18,920 nucleotides of DNA from an uncultured Campylobacter sp. (GCF_937997465.1 NZ_CALKTQ010000267.1:1-18920); one strand, 5' to 3'. Shown: positions 1-8,882, counted from the first letter of the stretch. Numbers and translations: made by a program. The notes: a model not told the origin generated them from the sequence alone.

Positions 1-3000
1 TCTGGCGTGCCTACAGCAGTTGATGTTGCATTATGAACGACATACGTATCACCAGCATATGTAAAATAGAATACTTTATTCAAAATTGGAGAAGCGGATT
101 GGTTACTTGCTATTGCAAGATTAATCGCTTCTTTAAGCGTTGTAGCATCTTTTACTACGCTATCCTCCACTCTCTCAAAGCCAGAAGATTGATCTAGGGC
201 ATTAAATTTGATCTTATCGCCGCCAGAAGCATCACCTACGACAATATATTTGCTAGCATCCACATCGGTCTTGGAGGCCCTAACATCAAACAAATCATTT
301 CCCGCACCGCCGTTTATAGTAACGGTTTTATTAGCAACTAGAGTTTTTGTGATAATCTCGTCGTCGCCTGCGCCAAGGTCAATATCAACATTGTTTGCAA
401 CGTTGTTGGTAAGCATATTGTCAATAAGTGTAACCTTATCGTCCCCGCCAGTGGCCTTTAGTGATAATAAATTTGTATTAGAGTTATCTAAGGTTATAGT
501 ACCTTTTTCAACATTTTTAAGTCCGCTTAAGTCGATAGTCCTTACCGTATTGGTAGTATTTGCAGTATTTAAACTATAAATATCATAGCCTGCACCCAAA
601 TCGCCCGAAACTTTAATGTTTTCAACAGTATTAAGAGTAGCGTGGTTGCTGTAGGAGATGTCAAGTTTATCGCCTTTTACGGAACCTTCTATATCCGCTT
701 TAAAATTTCTAGCCCCAGCCATTGCAACTTGTATATTGCCATTTGCTCCTGTTATTTGTGAAATTTTAAGGGTAATATCGTTTGCAGCTAAAATCCCCTG
801 CAAATCAGTTAGTCCAAGAGTTTGGCCAAAATCTACATTCATTTTATCTGCATAGATATTGCCAAGCACCGTTTGATGCGCAGTGCCGCCTTTGATAACA
901 AAACTATCTTTTACGAGAGTTTCAATATTTACACCGCCGACTAATATAAATTTTTGAATATTAACGCTATTGTTAACAATGTTTACAGATCCCGCATGCT
1001 CGATATCAAACTTTACTTCACCTTGAGTGTTGTTGTTTAAAAACGCATTAATTGTACCTTGCGTATTTAAAGTAGCGTTTAGAGATTGGTATCCTTGTTT
1101 CTCCATGGTAGCCTGCAAATGATCTGCTGTCAAGTTTATATCCTGGATAGATAAAGCAGTGCCAGCAACTACGGTAGCTGATGATTTTTCGGACGTTCCT
1201 TTTAGATTAATAGTAGAAAGCGACTCAAGTTTTTCGGAGTCTCCTGTGAAATCAAATCTACCGGCCGTAGTAATATCAAGATTTTGCAACGCTTTCATGT
1301 TATTATCGTTAGCTTTAAATACGCTGTCTTTTTGAACGCTCACAATTTTCATGGTAGTAGCTTTTTCCGCCTCAAAGCTAAGACCTTTAGAAACAACATC
1401 CAAAGAGTCTATATTGAGATTTATAGACGTGGCTTTATTGGCAGTAACTTTTGCGTTTCCTGACATAATGCCTTTTAAATTAACATTAAGACTTGTGGCT
1501 TCTGCAGCATTAATGCTTCCTAACTGCGTATCGTATTGGTTGTCATTAACATAGTTGATAGTTTTTAGAGCAGTAGAGTCTATTGTAATAAGATTACCGC
1601 CTTTAGTGTTTGTTATATAGTCTAAAGTATCCACCTTAGAATTTATAATATTTACTTTTGTATCAGAAACTTGAGTGTCCTTTAGGCCTATAGTCAATCT
1701 AACTACATCCGGCGACTTTTCCAAATCAACAACGGCAGGATGGCCAGGATTGGTAACTGTAGCATTTTTAAATATCAAATGCTCAACAGAAGTCGTAACA
1801 AGCTTTCTTGCAGTATCAAGACCACCTGTTAAGTTATCAAATTCTAAAGTATCATAGCCCTTTCCGCCATCAACGCGTAAAACACCGATAGTGCTTGCAT
1901 CAATGTCTGCTTTAATAGTATCGTCAGCGCTACCGCCTTTTATATTCTCTAGAACTGATTTTGACGCAACCAAATTAGCAAACAACTTGGCCTTCAATTC
2001 AGAAGCATCAAAGTTCTTAGTATTTGCAGCAACGGCAACATCTAAACTAGCATCACCGGAAACCTTAACATTTTCAGTATTCACATCTTTAATATAACTT
2101 GCTCGACCTTGAGTTTTGATATTTAAAGTCTCTATACCACTAAATGTAGTAGGAATAGAGTTTGAAAGCATACCGATAGGGGTGCTTGCACCTACATTAT
2201 CGAGTGTTAAATTTTGAACATCGCTATTACCAGATATGGTGCTAGACTGATATGTTAGCGTTATATAGTCATTTCTGAGGTCAGCTACGCTAAAGTCAAT
2301 AATATTGGCCAAATTGATAACCCTAACAGCATTATTTCCATCAAGTTTGGCGCTCTTAAGACCGGTAACGCCGTTAGCATTAAACTCTTTAAGCGCTCCA
2401 CCGTTATTTATTAGGTTTAAATTTTCTACATTTTTTAGCTCGCCTGTAGTAAATCCATTAAAATTTGTATTCATAGTAACGCTTAGAGTGTCGTTTCCTG
2501 TGCCACCGTCAATTTTGTCCTCAGGATTAAGAGTATTTTCGGAAAATACAGAGCTTGCGACAGCTTTTATGACATCAGTTTTAGCCGTACCGTTAACAGT
2601 ATCCGCTGAAGTAGTAAGCGTATGAAAATCAGCATTTGCCATCTCGTCTACCTTGACTTTTTGCTCAGCCAAATTTGTAGAATTTGTAGTTCTAATTATC
2701 TCTTGGAATGGCGTATAGTTGTAATCGCCTGTACCATTTTGACTGATATTTGAAATTTTCTCCGCCATATATTTAGAAATTTCGGTCTTATTCTCAAATA
2801 CTTTTGCCGCTACAGGATCCGCTGCTTTGGCTATTGCAGAAGTAGCTACGTCAAAAAGTTTGACGAGCATATCGCCTCTTGAGTTTCCGAGTTGAAGGTG
2901 TTTTACCCAGGCATTAATGCCGTCAGGGTCTTGAGAATAATCTTTGCCCAAGATGTTCTTGTAGACCATCTCCACAAAGTCTCTATCTTGATCTATGCTA

Positions 3001-3167
3001 CCGCCGTAATACGCTATAGCCGCATCCGATTTTAGCATATCATTAGCTATCTGCGCTTGAGTTTTAGTTGCTCCTGCGCTTACCCATGCGTTAAAGCCCG
3101 CGCCTTCAGGGGCACGATTAAATAACGCTACGTAAAGCTGTGCAACTTGTGCTTGTGTTACTGCCAT
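1..3167 (-). CDS. S-layer-RTX protein slp1, 3' end cut by window edge
   Basis: About 1055 residues are visible, starting at the ATG whose A is position 3167; the gene leaves the window before its stop. Alignment of its end (YFTYAGDTYVVHNATSTAVG) with slp2 and slp3 suggests only about 25-30 residues are missing. There is no signal peptide. The N-terminus (MAVTQAQVAQLYVALFNRAP) and a second unit near residue 65 (VYKNILGKDYSQDPDGINAW) form a DUF4214-like module. RTX-like glycine/aspartate repeats appear around residues 405-435 (GGSADDTI, VDGGKGYDTL) and 925-955 (GAGDDEII, GGAGNDLFDV). The family makes crystalline surface arrays or adhesins exported by type I secretion. AAGGAG at 3174-3179, six bases before the ATG, supports the start. 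The frame is open where I translated it (both ends and parts of the middle). The central part differs from slp2 and slp3. Family certain; S-layer role inferred. Confidence 0.88.
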   Translation of the reverse strand, partial: MAVTQAQVAQLYVALFNRAPEGAGFNAWVSAGATKTQAQIANDMLKSDAAIAYYGGSIDQDRDFVEMVYKNILGKDYSQDPDGINAWVKHLQLGNSRGDMLVKLFDVATSAIAKAADPVAAKVFENKTEISKYMAEKISNISQNGTGDYNYTPFQEIIRTTNSTNLAEQKVKVDEMANADFHTLTTSADTVNGTAKTDVIKAVASSVFSENTLNPEDKIDGGTGNDTLSVTMNTNFNGFTTGELKNVENLNLINNGGALKEFNANGVTGLKSAKLDGNNAVRVINLANIIDFSVADLRNDYITLTYQSSTISGNSDVQNLTLDNVGASTPIGMLSNSIPTTFSGIETLNIKTQGRASYIKDVNTENVKVSGDASLDVAVAANTKNFDASELKAKLFANLVASKSVLENIKGGSADDTIKADIDASTIGVLRVDGGKGYDTLEFDNLTGGLDTARKLVTTSVEHLIFKNATVTNPGHPAVVDLEKSPDVVRLTIGLKDTQVSDTKVNIINSKVDTLDYITNTKGGNLITIDSTALKTINYVNDNQYDTQLGSINAAEATSLNVNLKGIMSGNAKVTANKATSINLNIDSLDVVSKGLSFEAEKATTMKIVSVQKDSVFKANDNNMKALQNLDITTAGRFDFTGDSEKLESLSTINLKGTSEKSSATVVAGTALSIQDINLTADHLQATMEKQGYQSLNATLNTQGTINAFLNNNTQGEVKFDIEHAGSVNIVNNSVNIQKFILVGGVNIETLVKDSFVIKGGTAHQTVLGNIYADKMNVDFGQTLGLTDLQGILAANDITLKISQITGANGNIQVAMAGARNFKADIEGSVKGDKLDISYSNHATLNTVENIKVSGDLGAGYDIYSLNTANTTNTVRTIDLSGLKNVEKGTITLDNSNTNLLSLKATGGDDKVTLIDNMLTNNVANNVDIDLGAGDDEIITKTLVANKTVTINGGAGNDLFDVRASKTDVDASKYIVVGDASGGDKIKFNALDQSSGFERVEDSVVKDATTLKEAINLAIASNQSASPILNKVFYFTYAGDTYVVHNATSTAVGTP

Positions 3168-3229
3168 TAAGGACTCCTTTTTAGTGTGTTTCTTGAGTTT
3201 TTGGGTATCTTTACAGAATACTGTTGCTA

Positions 3230-3268
3230 ATTATAGCATAAAAAATCACTTAAAACGTAAAAATTTAA
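3230..3268 (-). promoter_or_regulatory. sigma70-type promoter of slp1
   Basis: On the minus strand the sequence reads TATGCTATAATTAGC, with TATAAT at 3230-3235, preceded by repeated T/A runs (3236-3268) and no -35 box. This is the usual vegetative promoter form in Campylobacter. The start of transcription would lie near 3223, giving a leader of about 55 bases before the ATG at 3167. It implies slp1 can be transcribed independently of the sapCDEF operon upstream. Confidence 0.72.
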
Positions 3269-3280
3269 AAAATAAATTTT
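3260..3280 (-). repeat. AT-only inverted repeat between sapF and slp1
   Basis: AAAATTTA at 3260-3267 and TAAATTTT at 3273-3280 are perfect inverted copies separated by five bases. It overlaps the sapF stop codon. An all-A/T stem is too weak to call a good terminator, so sapF transcripts may read through into slp1. It also overlaps the T/A-rich zone upstream of the slp1 promoter. Confidence 0.4.
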
Positions 3281-4577
3281 ACTTAAACGCTCTTTGCAAG
3301 TCCCGCATCATATCAACCGATATATTAGAATTAAGCCACTGGATTTCCAAATATGCGAGGACCAAATTATAAGATGCCGTTAGCGCTTCGTTTCTGGTTT
3401 TAAAAACTCTAGCGCGAGCGTCAAACAAATTTACCGCATCTTTCAAGCCCTCTTCGTAGCCTCTTTCTATTGATTTTACGTAAAGCTCCGCATTTTCCAA
3501 AGAGCGCTTCATTAACTCGCATTCGTCGATATAATTAAGATAGTTATTTATCGCTCTTTTTTGGCTGATCTCTATCTCTTTTTGAATATCTTTTTGTTGT
3601 TCGACACTAGCTAGTCTTAGTAGTTTACCCTCCTCTACTCTTGAGCTGGTCGCACCGCCCGTATATAAAGGCAGAGTAAATCGCAACATAGTATCTAGCT
3701 TTCTTCTTCTGTCGCCCGAATAGTTATTGTCTATGTAATACAAATTTGCATAGCTAATACTAAAATCAAGCGTAGGGAGATGCTCGCTTTTTCTCTTTTT
3801 GTATTCTTGTTCTGAGATTTCGACGGCCAAAACGCTGTCTTGAAATTTAAAATTTCTAGCTACATCGCTAAAATTCGACAAATTTACTTTTTTGAAAAAT
3901 TCGGTATCGATGTTTGAAAAGCTATCCTTCACCTCGATCTCTTGCCCGACTAACTTTACTAGCTCTAGCTTTGCTACTTCGATATTTAGCTTAGCTTTGT
4001 TTACGCCCAGCAACGCCTCGTCTAATCTAACCTTAGATTCAAGCATATCCATTTTATTTACCAGCCCGAATTCCAAAGACTTCTGCATTTGGTTATATTT
4101 GGCTCGGTTGGCTTCTTCGTAGCTTTGAGCAAGAGCTAGCGTCTCGGATGCGAAGGTGTAGTTAAAATACGCCTCTACGACCCTTTTTGCCAGTTCCTGC
4201 TTAGTATTTTCGTACATTAGCTCATTGCCACGAACCCTGATTTCCTCTTGATTTCTTTGGTACCAGATAGCCGGCCTAAATACGCTCTGGCTAAGACTAA
4301 CGCCTACCTTTTTATAGCTTTCGTTTATTTTTGATACTCTTCGCCTGTCCATTCTGTCGTATTTTTCGCCGACATATGCGGCTTCGGCATTAATGGTCGG
4401 CAAAAACATTGCCGTAGCTTGCGATAGCCTCTCTTGAGAGGCTATACTATTATACATGGTCATTTTAAGCTCATTATTGTTTTCAAGCGCCATTTCGTAT
4501 GCCTGTGAGAGGCTAACGCTTTGAGCAAAAGCTAAATTTGAAGCCAACAATGCCGAAAGTAAAATTTTAGTCTTCAT
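3279..4577 (-). CDS. sapF: TolC-family outer-membrane channel of type I secretion (SapF-like)
   Basis: This 432-residue protein starts with a clear Sec signal peptide (MKTKILLSALLASNLAFA, cleavage probably before Gln19). The mature part has two long helical halves typical of outer-membrane efflux proteins, with the conserved opening SLSQAYEMALENN and, in the second half, LYTGGATSSRVEEG followed by a long helix. TolC-type proteins form trimeric channels through the outer membrane and dock onto an ABC exporter and adaptor. The ATG overlaps the end of sapE by 11 bases, and an AAAAGG-type ribosome site lies within the sapE end. It is the last gene of the four-gene export operon, matching sapF of the Campylobacter fetus sapCDEF order. 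The gene symbol rests on family and gene order. Confidence 0.9.
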   Translation of the reverse strand: MKTKILLSALLASNLAFAQSVSLSQAYEMALENNNELKMTMYNSIASQERLSQATAMFLPTINAEAAYVGEKYDRMDRRRVSKINESYKKVGVSLSQSVFRPAIWYQRNQEEIRVRGNELMYENTKQELAKRVVEAYFNYTFASETLALAQSYEEANRAKYNQMQKSLEFGLVNKMDMLESKVRLDEALLGVNKAKLNIEVAKLELVKLVGQEIEVKDSFSNIDTEFFKKVNLSNFSDVARNFKFQDSVLAVEISEQEYKKRKSEHLPTLDFSISYANLYYIDNNYSGDRRRKLDTMLRFTLPLYTGGATSSRVEEGKLLRLASVEQQKDIQKEIEISQKRAINNYLNYIDECELMKRSLENAELYVKSIERGYEEGLKDAVNLFDARARVFKTRNEALTASYNLVLAYLEIQWLNSNISVDMMRDLQRAFK

Positions 4578-5850
4578 TGAACGCCCTTTTAAACATATCT
4601 ATAAACGGTTTTAAGACATACTCAAGCATCGTTCTGTCACCGGTTTTGATCATTACTTCGACCGGCATTCCGGGAACTATAAAAAAGTCGTTTCTTTTAA
4701 ACTCTTTCATGCCCTCTTCGGTAAGCTCGGCTTTAATATCGTAAAACGAGTGACCTGCATTATCCTGAATACTATCGGCCGATACGTACGTTACTTTACC
4801 TTCCATGACGAAGCTCGGCCTGTGCTGAAATGCGCTAAATCTAATATCGGCAAGCTGTCCCACATGCACCGTATCTATATCTACTACGTTTAGTCTAGCC
4901 TCTACGACATAGTCGGTCTCGTTCGGCACTATACTCATTATTCTCTCGCCGGGCCTTATTACGCCTCCGATAGTATGGAAGGCTAGCTCTACGACGCTAC
5001 CCTCGACCGGAGATTTTACGATAGTACGCTCGGATTGATCTTTTAAAGCATTATAACGCTGTTGCAGATCCACAAGACGAGTTTTAGCGTCTTCAAGCTT
5101 TTTTAATACATCCTCTTTAAAGGTTCTGTCTCTTAATATAATCTGAGCTTGCGTCTCGGTAACCTGGACGTTTAGTCTTGCTATCTCGGCCTTACCCGCA
5201 GCTATTTCGCCCTCGACCGCCGTTTTTTCTCTATTTAGGTCGCGTAGCCTGACTTTGTCTGCCAACTGTTCCTTAAATAGCCTCTCCCACTCTTTAATCT
5301 CTTCGTTCAAAGATTTTATACGGTCTTGTTTGGCGCTTACTATCGCATTTGCGCCTTTGATTTGATTTTCAAGCTGTTTTATGCGTTGCTTTAGGATGGA
5401 TTTTTCTTCATCCAAAAGCTTTTTTTGCGCATTAAATATACTCAACTGCCCGTCTATAGCCTCTTTATAGCCTTCGATTTGCTTTATTTCGTCACTAAAT
5501 TTGACTTCCGTCGCATCGTCTTTTTGGGCTTCCAATCTAGAAACTATGACGCTGGTTCTTAAAAATTCTGCTCTAACTACGCTCATCTCGCTTTGCAAAG
5601 CGACGTTTTTGATCTCGACTAGCGGATCGCCCTCTTTGACCATATCTCCGTCTTTAACGAAAATTTTATCTACGACGCCACCCTCAAGGTGTTGGATGAT
5701 TTTTTTGTTACTAACTACGCCTATTTTACCAGTAGCAACGGCGGCGCTATTAAGGGGCGCCATACCGAGCCAAATTCCAAAAACTCCGACTAGCAAAAAT
5801 ATAACGAACAACCCAAAATTTACGGTGCCTTTTTCACTTTTAAGTATCAT
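4567..5850 (-). CDS. sapE: HlyD/PrtE-family membrane fusion protein (SapE-like)
   Basis: The adaptor links the inner-membrane ABC exporter to the outer-membrane channel. I chose the inner ATG at 5850 (427 residues) over the ATG at 5865: GGAGG lies eight bases ahead of it, and the sapD stop TAA ends one base before it. One N-terminal membrane helix (residues about 10-30) is followed by the first half of the lipoyl-like domain (HLEGGVVDKIFVKDGDMVKEGD). A long alpha-helical coiled coil rich in Lys, Glu and Gln spans roughly residues 75-270. The returning lipoyl half (SPVEGSVVELAFHTIGG) and a C-terminal beta domain follow. QHLEGGVV and the short N-terminus resemble the PrtE/AprE branch used for RTX proteases and S-layer proteins. 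It is translationally coupled to sapD and sapF. Confidence 0.91.
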   Translation of the reverse strand: MILKSEKGTVNFGLFVIFLLVGVFGIWLGMAPLNSAAVATGKIGVVSNKKIIQHLEGGVVDKIFVKDGDMVKEGDPLVEIKNVALQSEMSVVRAEFLRTSVIVSRLEAQKDDATEVKFSDEIKQIEGYKEAIDGQLSIFNAQKKLLDEEKSILKQRIKQLENQIKGANAIVSAKQDRIKSLNEEIKEWERLFKEQLADKVRLRDLNREKTAVEGEIAAGKAEIARLNVQVTETQAQIILRDRTFKEDVLKKLEDAKTRLVDLQQRYNALKDQSERTIVKSPVEGSVVELAFHTIGGVIRPGERIMSIVPNETDYVVEARLNVVDIDTVHVGQLADIRFSAFQHRPSFVMEGKVTYVSADSIQDNAGHSFYDIKAELTEEGMKEFKRNDFFIVPGMPVEVMIKTGDRTMLEYVLKPFIDMFKRAFNED

Positions 5851-5851
5851 C

Positions 5852-7585
5852 TTAGCCCTCCGCATCTTCTAGGCTTATACTACGCCTTTTTTGTTGTTCT
5901 GCGACCTGCGGTTGCTGCGCATTTGCTTTGCCGAGCTCAGCCAATACCGCATCTCTGGCGCCAAAGTACATCAATCTTCCCGCATTTAAAACGGCGATTT
6001 TATCAACCAAATTTAAGATATTTAGTTTGTGCGTTATTAGTACTATAGTCGCCTTGCCCTTCATGGACGCAAGTGCGGCAAATAGCGCTCTTTCGCCCTC
6101 TTCGTCTAGACTAGCGTTAGGTTCGTCCAGTACGATTATTTTAGGCTCCTTATAAAGCGCTCTGGCAAGAGCGACTCTTTGACGTTGACCGCCGCTTAGG
6201 CTGGCTCCGCCTATGCCTATTTTAGTTTCATATCCGTCCGGCAAATTTAATATCATATCATGAACGTTAGCTAGCTTTGCAGCCCGCACGATCGCCTCGC
6301 TATCCAGTTCGCCGAATCTCGCGATATTTTCCGCAATATTTCCTTCGAAAAGCTCGACGTCTTGCGGCAAATACCCCACAAACTGACCCAAATGGTCGCT
6401 ATTGTACTGAGTGATATCGGCTCCGTCCACGCGCACTACGCCGTGAAATACAGGCCACACGCCTAGCATTGCTCTAGCTAGCGAGCTTTTACCAGCGGCG
6501 CTCGGACCGATAATCGCGCACATATCTCCGCTTTTAAGCTCGAAATTTATGCCCATCAAAGTAGGCACTTTGCCATGAGGCGGTACTAGGCTTATGGTTT
6601 CTAGAAAAATATCGCCTTTTGGATCCGGGAGCTTAAGCTTTTCGTTGTCGGCAGGGAAATCCTCCAAAAACTGCGAAAGTCTAGCATAGCTCTCTTTGGT
6701 GTTCTTATAGCTTTTCCAGCTTGAGATCAATATATCAAGCGGAGCTAGCGCGCGACCCATGATAATAGAGCCCGCGATCATCATGCCCGGATTTACCTCC
6801 TGCAAGACGACCAAATACGCGCCAAGACCCAGCATCAGCGACTGTGAAACGACGCGAAATACCTTACTGATATTTGCGTACATTCCGGCTTTTACGCTAG
6901 ACTCGGAGTGAGCTTCTAGAAATTCATTATGCTTTTTGTGCCAAATTTTCTTTAAATTTCCGTTCATGCCCATAGCTTGGATGACTTCGGAATTTCTCAA
7001 ATTTAGATCGACAAAGCGGGTTTCGGCGCCAAAAGCGTCATTTGACCTTTTTAGTCCGTCTTTAGTCGCACCTTCGTTTAAAAGAGCCAAAATAAACAAA
7101 ACGATCGCAGCCGCGATACTAAAATATCCAAAATACGGGTGGAAGAAAAACAGTATCAATATATAAAAAGGTAGCCACGGCGCGTCAAGAAACGCAAATA
7201 CGCCGTTGGTGCTGAGATATTGTTTTATGGTATTTAGATCTCTCATCGGCTGAGAAGATACCCTGCCAGGCTGTCTGGCTGAGAGTTTAAAGATCGCGTC
7301 ATACACTCTCTCGGACAGCCTTAAGTCTATCTGGTTTGAAAAAACTACCAAAATTCTCGAACGTAAAATTTCGAAAAACATCATACATAGATATAAGAAT
7401 ATAACTATCAGCGTAAGGAAAAATAACGTATCAAGGCTCCTTGACGTTACGACCCTACCGTAAAGTTGTAACATATATAGAGGAGAAGTTAGCATCAAAA
7501 CGTTTATGAACATGCTGAAAATTCCAGCATATATCATAGCATGTTTGGATTTTTTAATACTCTCCTTTAGTTCATTTACTTTCAT
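5852..7585 (-). CDS. sapD: Type I secretion ABC exporter, PrtD type (SapD-like)
   Basis: This 577-residue inner-membrane exporter has an N-terminal membrane domain (helices within residues 15-175 and 235-290) and a C-terminal ATPase. Visible motifs are Walker A GPSAAGKSS (360-368), Q-loop Gln408, signature LSGGQ (463-467), Walker B VLDEP with Asp487-Glu488, and the switch His519 in LITHK. There is no C39 peptidase domain at the N-terminus, so it belongs to the PrtD/AprD class that exports RTX proteins with uncleaved C-terminal signals. Its likely cargo is the three Slp proteins encoded on either side. The start codon overlaps the 3' end of sapC by 14 bases. Its ribosome site is weak (A-rich GAAAG), so coupling to sapC translation is likely. 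All key ATPase residues are present. Confidence 0.94.
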   Translation of the reverse strand: MKVNELKESIKKSKHAMIYAGIFSMFINVLMLTSPLYMLQLYGRVVTSRSLDTLFFLTLIVIFLYLCMMFFEILRSRILVVFSNQIDLRLSERVYDAIFKLSARQPGRVSSQPMRDLNTIKQYLSTNGVFAFLDAPWLPFYILILFFFHPYFGYFSIAAAIVLFILALLNEGATKDGLKRSNDAFGAETRFVDLNLRNSEVIQAMGMNGNLKKIWHKKHNEFLEAHSESSVKAGMYANISKVFRVVSQSLMLGLGAYLVVLQEVNPGMMIAGSIIMGRALAPLDILISSWKSYKNTKESYARLSQFLEDFPADNEKLKLPDPKGDIFLETISLVPPHGKVPTLMGINFELKSGDMCAIIGPSAAGKSSLARAMLGVWPVFHGVVRVDGADITQYNSDHLGQFVGYLPQDVELFEGNIAENIARFGELDSEAIVRAAKLANVHDMILNLPDGYETKIGIGGASLSGGQRQRVALARALYKEPKIIVLDEPNASLDEEGERALFAALASMKGKATIVLITHKLNILNLVDKIAVLNAGRLMYFGARDAVLAELGKANAQQPQVAEQQKRRSISLEDAEG

Positions 7586-8684
7586 TTTCTTTTTTACTTT
7601 CGTTTTCTAAAATTCTACCCGCCAAATTTTCCAAATTCGTTAAGCTTCTAATGTGCGCATCTATTAGGCTAACATAGCCCTTTCTAACAAAATCAGCCAA
7701 AGTAGCGTCGTCAAGCTCGTTTAGCTTTTTCCTGCTCACGACAGAAAAGCCTTTGATTAGGGTGATTTTTTTATCGTTATCAGAGACGGTTAGCTCTTTG
7801 TTTATCAAAATTCCAGCCTTTTTGATCTCTTCTAACGCTTTTTGCGTAGCCTCTAGCTGGGCATTGTAGTTTTGCATAGCGTTTATGGTGTTTTGCAAAA
7901 ACTCACTCGGCTCTTCGTTTTTCTTGAATAATTTTTCGCCTTTACCTTTTAGCTGAGGCGCATCCTCGTCTATACAAAGGATATTTTTATCCTCGACTTT
8001 AGCAAGAGTAAAAGGATAGTTTTGCAAGATCGCAGGTACGTAGCCTTTGTAGTTTTTATCTATTATTAAATTTTCATTTCTACCTAGTAGTACTAGCAGT
8101 TTAGGCACTACGTCGTTCGTGAAAACTATAGGTAAATCTTTCTCGCAGAAAAATGCCTCGCTCGCTACTATCTCCGCAAACGGGAAATTTGGTAACGCAT
8201 CTTGGTGATAAGACACTCCGTTATGTACTTCTGAATTTAAAGCAACTATTTTCATTTCAGTCCTTTTTTTAAAATTTTGAATCTCTATTTTTTTTGCTAA
8301 ACTTAAGTTTTTGTCGATGCTTCTGAAGGTATATCCGCCGTTTTGTTGCAAAAATGCCAAAACATCTTCAAATTCGTTTATAAAAACGTCTCGGATTTCG
8401 TATCTTTTGATGTCGCTTTCTTGGATATAACCCCGCGCTTTATTCCTATTTCTTATAAAGGCGCTATTTAGCTCTTGCATGATCTTAGGTATATTTAAGG
8501 ATTTCAAAAATAGCGATATGGAATTAGGCTCCAAAATGTAGCCTAAAATTTCCATATCGTATTTTTGGGTTAGTGAACTTAAAATTTCAACATAAAGGTC
8601 TTTTTCGCTTTGATCGGCAAAAAAGTTGCCCTTTTGTTTTATCAAAACCATTTCTGATTTTATTTCTCTAACCGCTCTACCCAA
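7572..8684 (-). CDS. sapC: SapC-family protein with degenerate RAYT/Y1-transposase-like N-terminal domain
   Basis: This 370-residue protein is the first gene of the export operon. Residues about 145-355 match the SapC family (Pfam SapC): VALNSEVHNG, SEAFFCEKDLPIVF, YVPAILQNYPFTLA, EEPSEFLQ, and a C-terminal end ...SLIDAHIRSLTNLENLAG. In Campylobacter fetus, sapC precedes sapDEF; its biochemical role is unknown to me. Residues 1-125 look like a REP-associated tyrosine transposase: MGRAVR start, KGNFF, GYILEPN, and IPKIMQELNSAFIRNRN. The HUH motif expected as PN-H-x-H-L is PNSISL (Ser55, Ser57), and the expected catalytic Tyr is probably Phe111, so nuclease activity should be absent. The start is TTG, with AAGG six bases upstream. 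An internal ATG at Met12 has no clear ribosome site and would cut off the family-like start. No signal peptide or membrane helix is seen. Confidence 0.85.
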   Translation of the reverse strand: MGRAVREIKSEMVLIKQKGNFFADQSEKDLYVEILSSLTQKYDMEILGYILEPNSISLFLKSLNIPKIMQELNSAFIRNRNKARGYIQESDIKRYEIRDVFINEFEDVLAFLQQNGGYTFRSIDKNLSLAKKIEIQNFKKRTEMKIVALNSEVHNGVSYHQDALPNFPFAEIVASEAFFCEKDLPIVFTNDVVPKLLVLLGRNENLIIDKNYKGYVPAILQNYPFTLAKVEDKNILCIDEDAPQLKGKGEKLFKKNEEPSEFLQNTINAMQNYNAQLEATQKALEEIKKAGILINKELTVSDNDKKITLIKGFSVVSRKKLNELDDATLADFVRKGYVSLIDAHIRSLTNLENLAGRILENESKKENESK

Positions 8685-8722
8685 AATTTACCTTAACCAG
8701 TAACTAAAACATCAAGAATGTG

Positions 8723-8755
8723 ATTGTAATCCTTTTATGCTTAAATAAATATTAA
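8723..8755 (-). promoter_or_regulatory. Probable promoter of the sapCDEF operon
   Basis: On the minus strand GGATTACAATCAC contains TACAAT (8723-8728), one mismatch from TATAAT, preceded by A/T-rich runs and no obvious -35 box. It would start transcription near 8716, about 30 bases ahead of the TTG start of sapC. It is the best candidate in the 255-base divergent region but is not a perfect match. Confidence 0.45.
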
Positions 8756-8800
8756 AAAGTGCCAGAGTAACTAATTTTATTTTTTAAGCTACAAATTCTA

Positions 8801-8822
8801 TGGAATAGTTACTGCTTATAAT
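8801..8822 (+). promoter_or_regulatory. Candidate slp2 promoter with overlapping sigma54-like and sigma70-like elements
   Basis: TATAAT occurs at 8817-8822, which would give a leader of about 110 bases before slp2. Immediately upstream and touching it is TGGAATAGTTACTGCT (8801-8816), which has GG and GC ten bases apart. That fits the sigma54 -24/-12 pattern, and the GGAA half matches Campylobacter flagellar sigma54 promoters as I recall them. A second possible -10 (TGCTACTAT, 8893-8901) lies closer to the gene. Which of these is used cannot be told from sequence. Confidence 0.45.
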
Positions 8823-8867
8823 TCCGCGGTAAATGCTCGTTGTATTTTATGATTTTTTAGCCTAGAT

Positions 8868-8882
8868 ATCGTAATATACGAT
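8868..8882. repeat. Perfect short palindrome 1 upstream of slp2
   Basis: ATCGTA-ATA-TACGAT is a perfect six-base inverted repeat around a three-base spacer. It lies between the candidate slp2 promoter and its ribosome site, so it could be an operator for a dimeric regulator or an RNA hairpin in the leader. Confidence 0.6.

Noticed and set aside
208..2625. Several plus-strand open frames of 60-123 codons opposite slp1
   Set aside because: All lie in one frame opposite the slp1 coding frame, have no ribosome sites and are rich in Ser/Leu/Phe as expected of antisense shadows.
5851..5865. Upstream ATG of sapE giving five more residues
   Set aside because: The next ATG at 5850 is better placed relative to GGAGG and the sapD stop codon, and the extra residues are not typical of the family.
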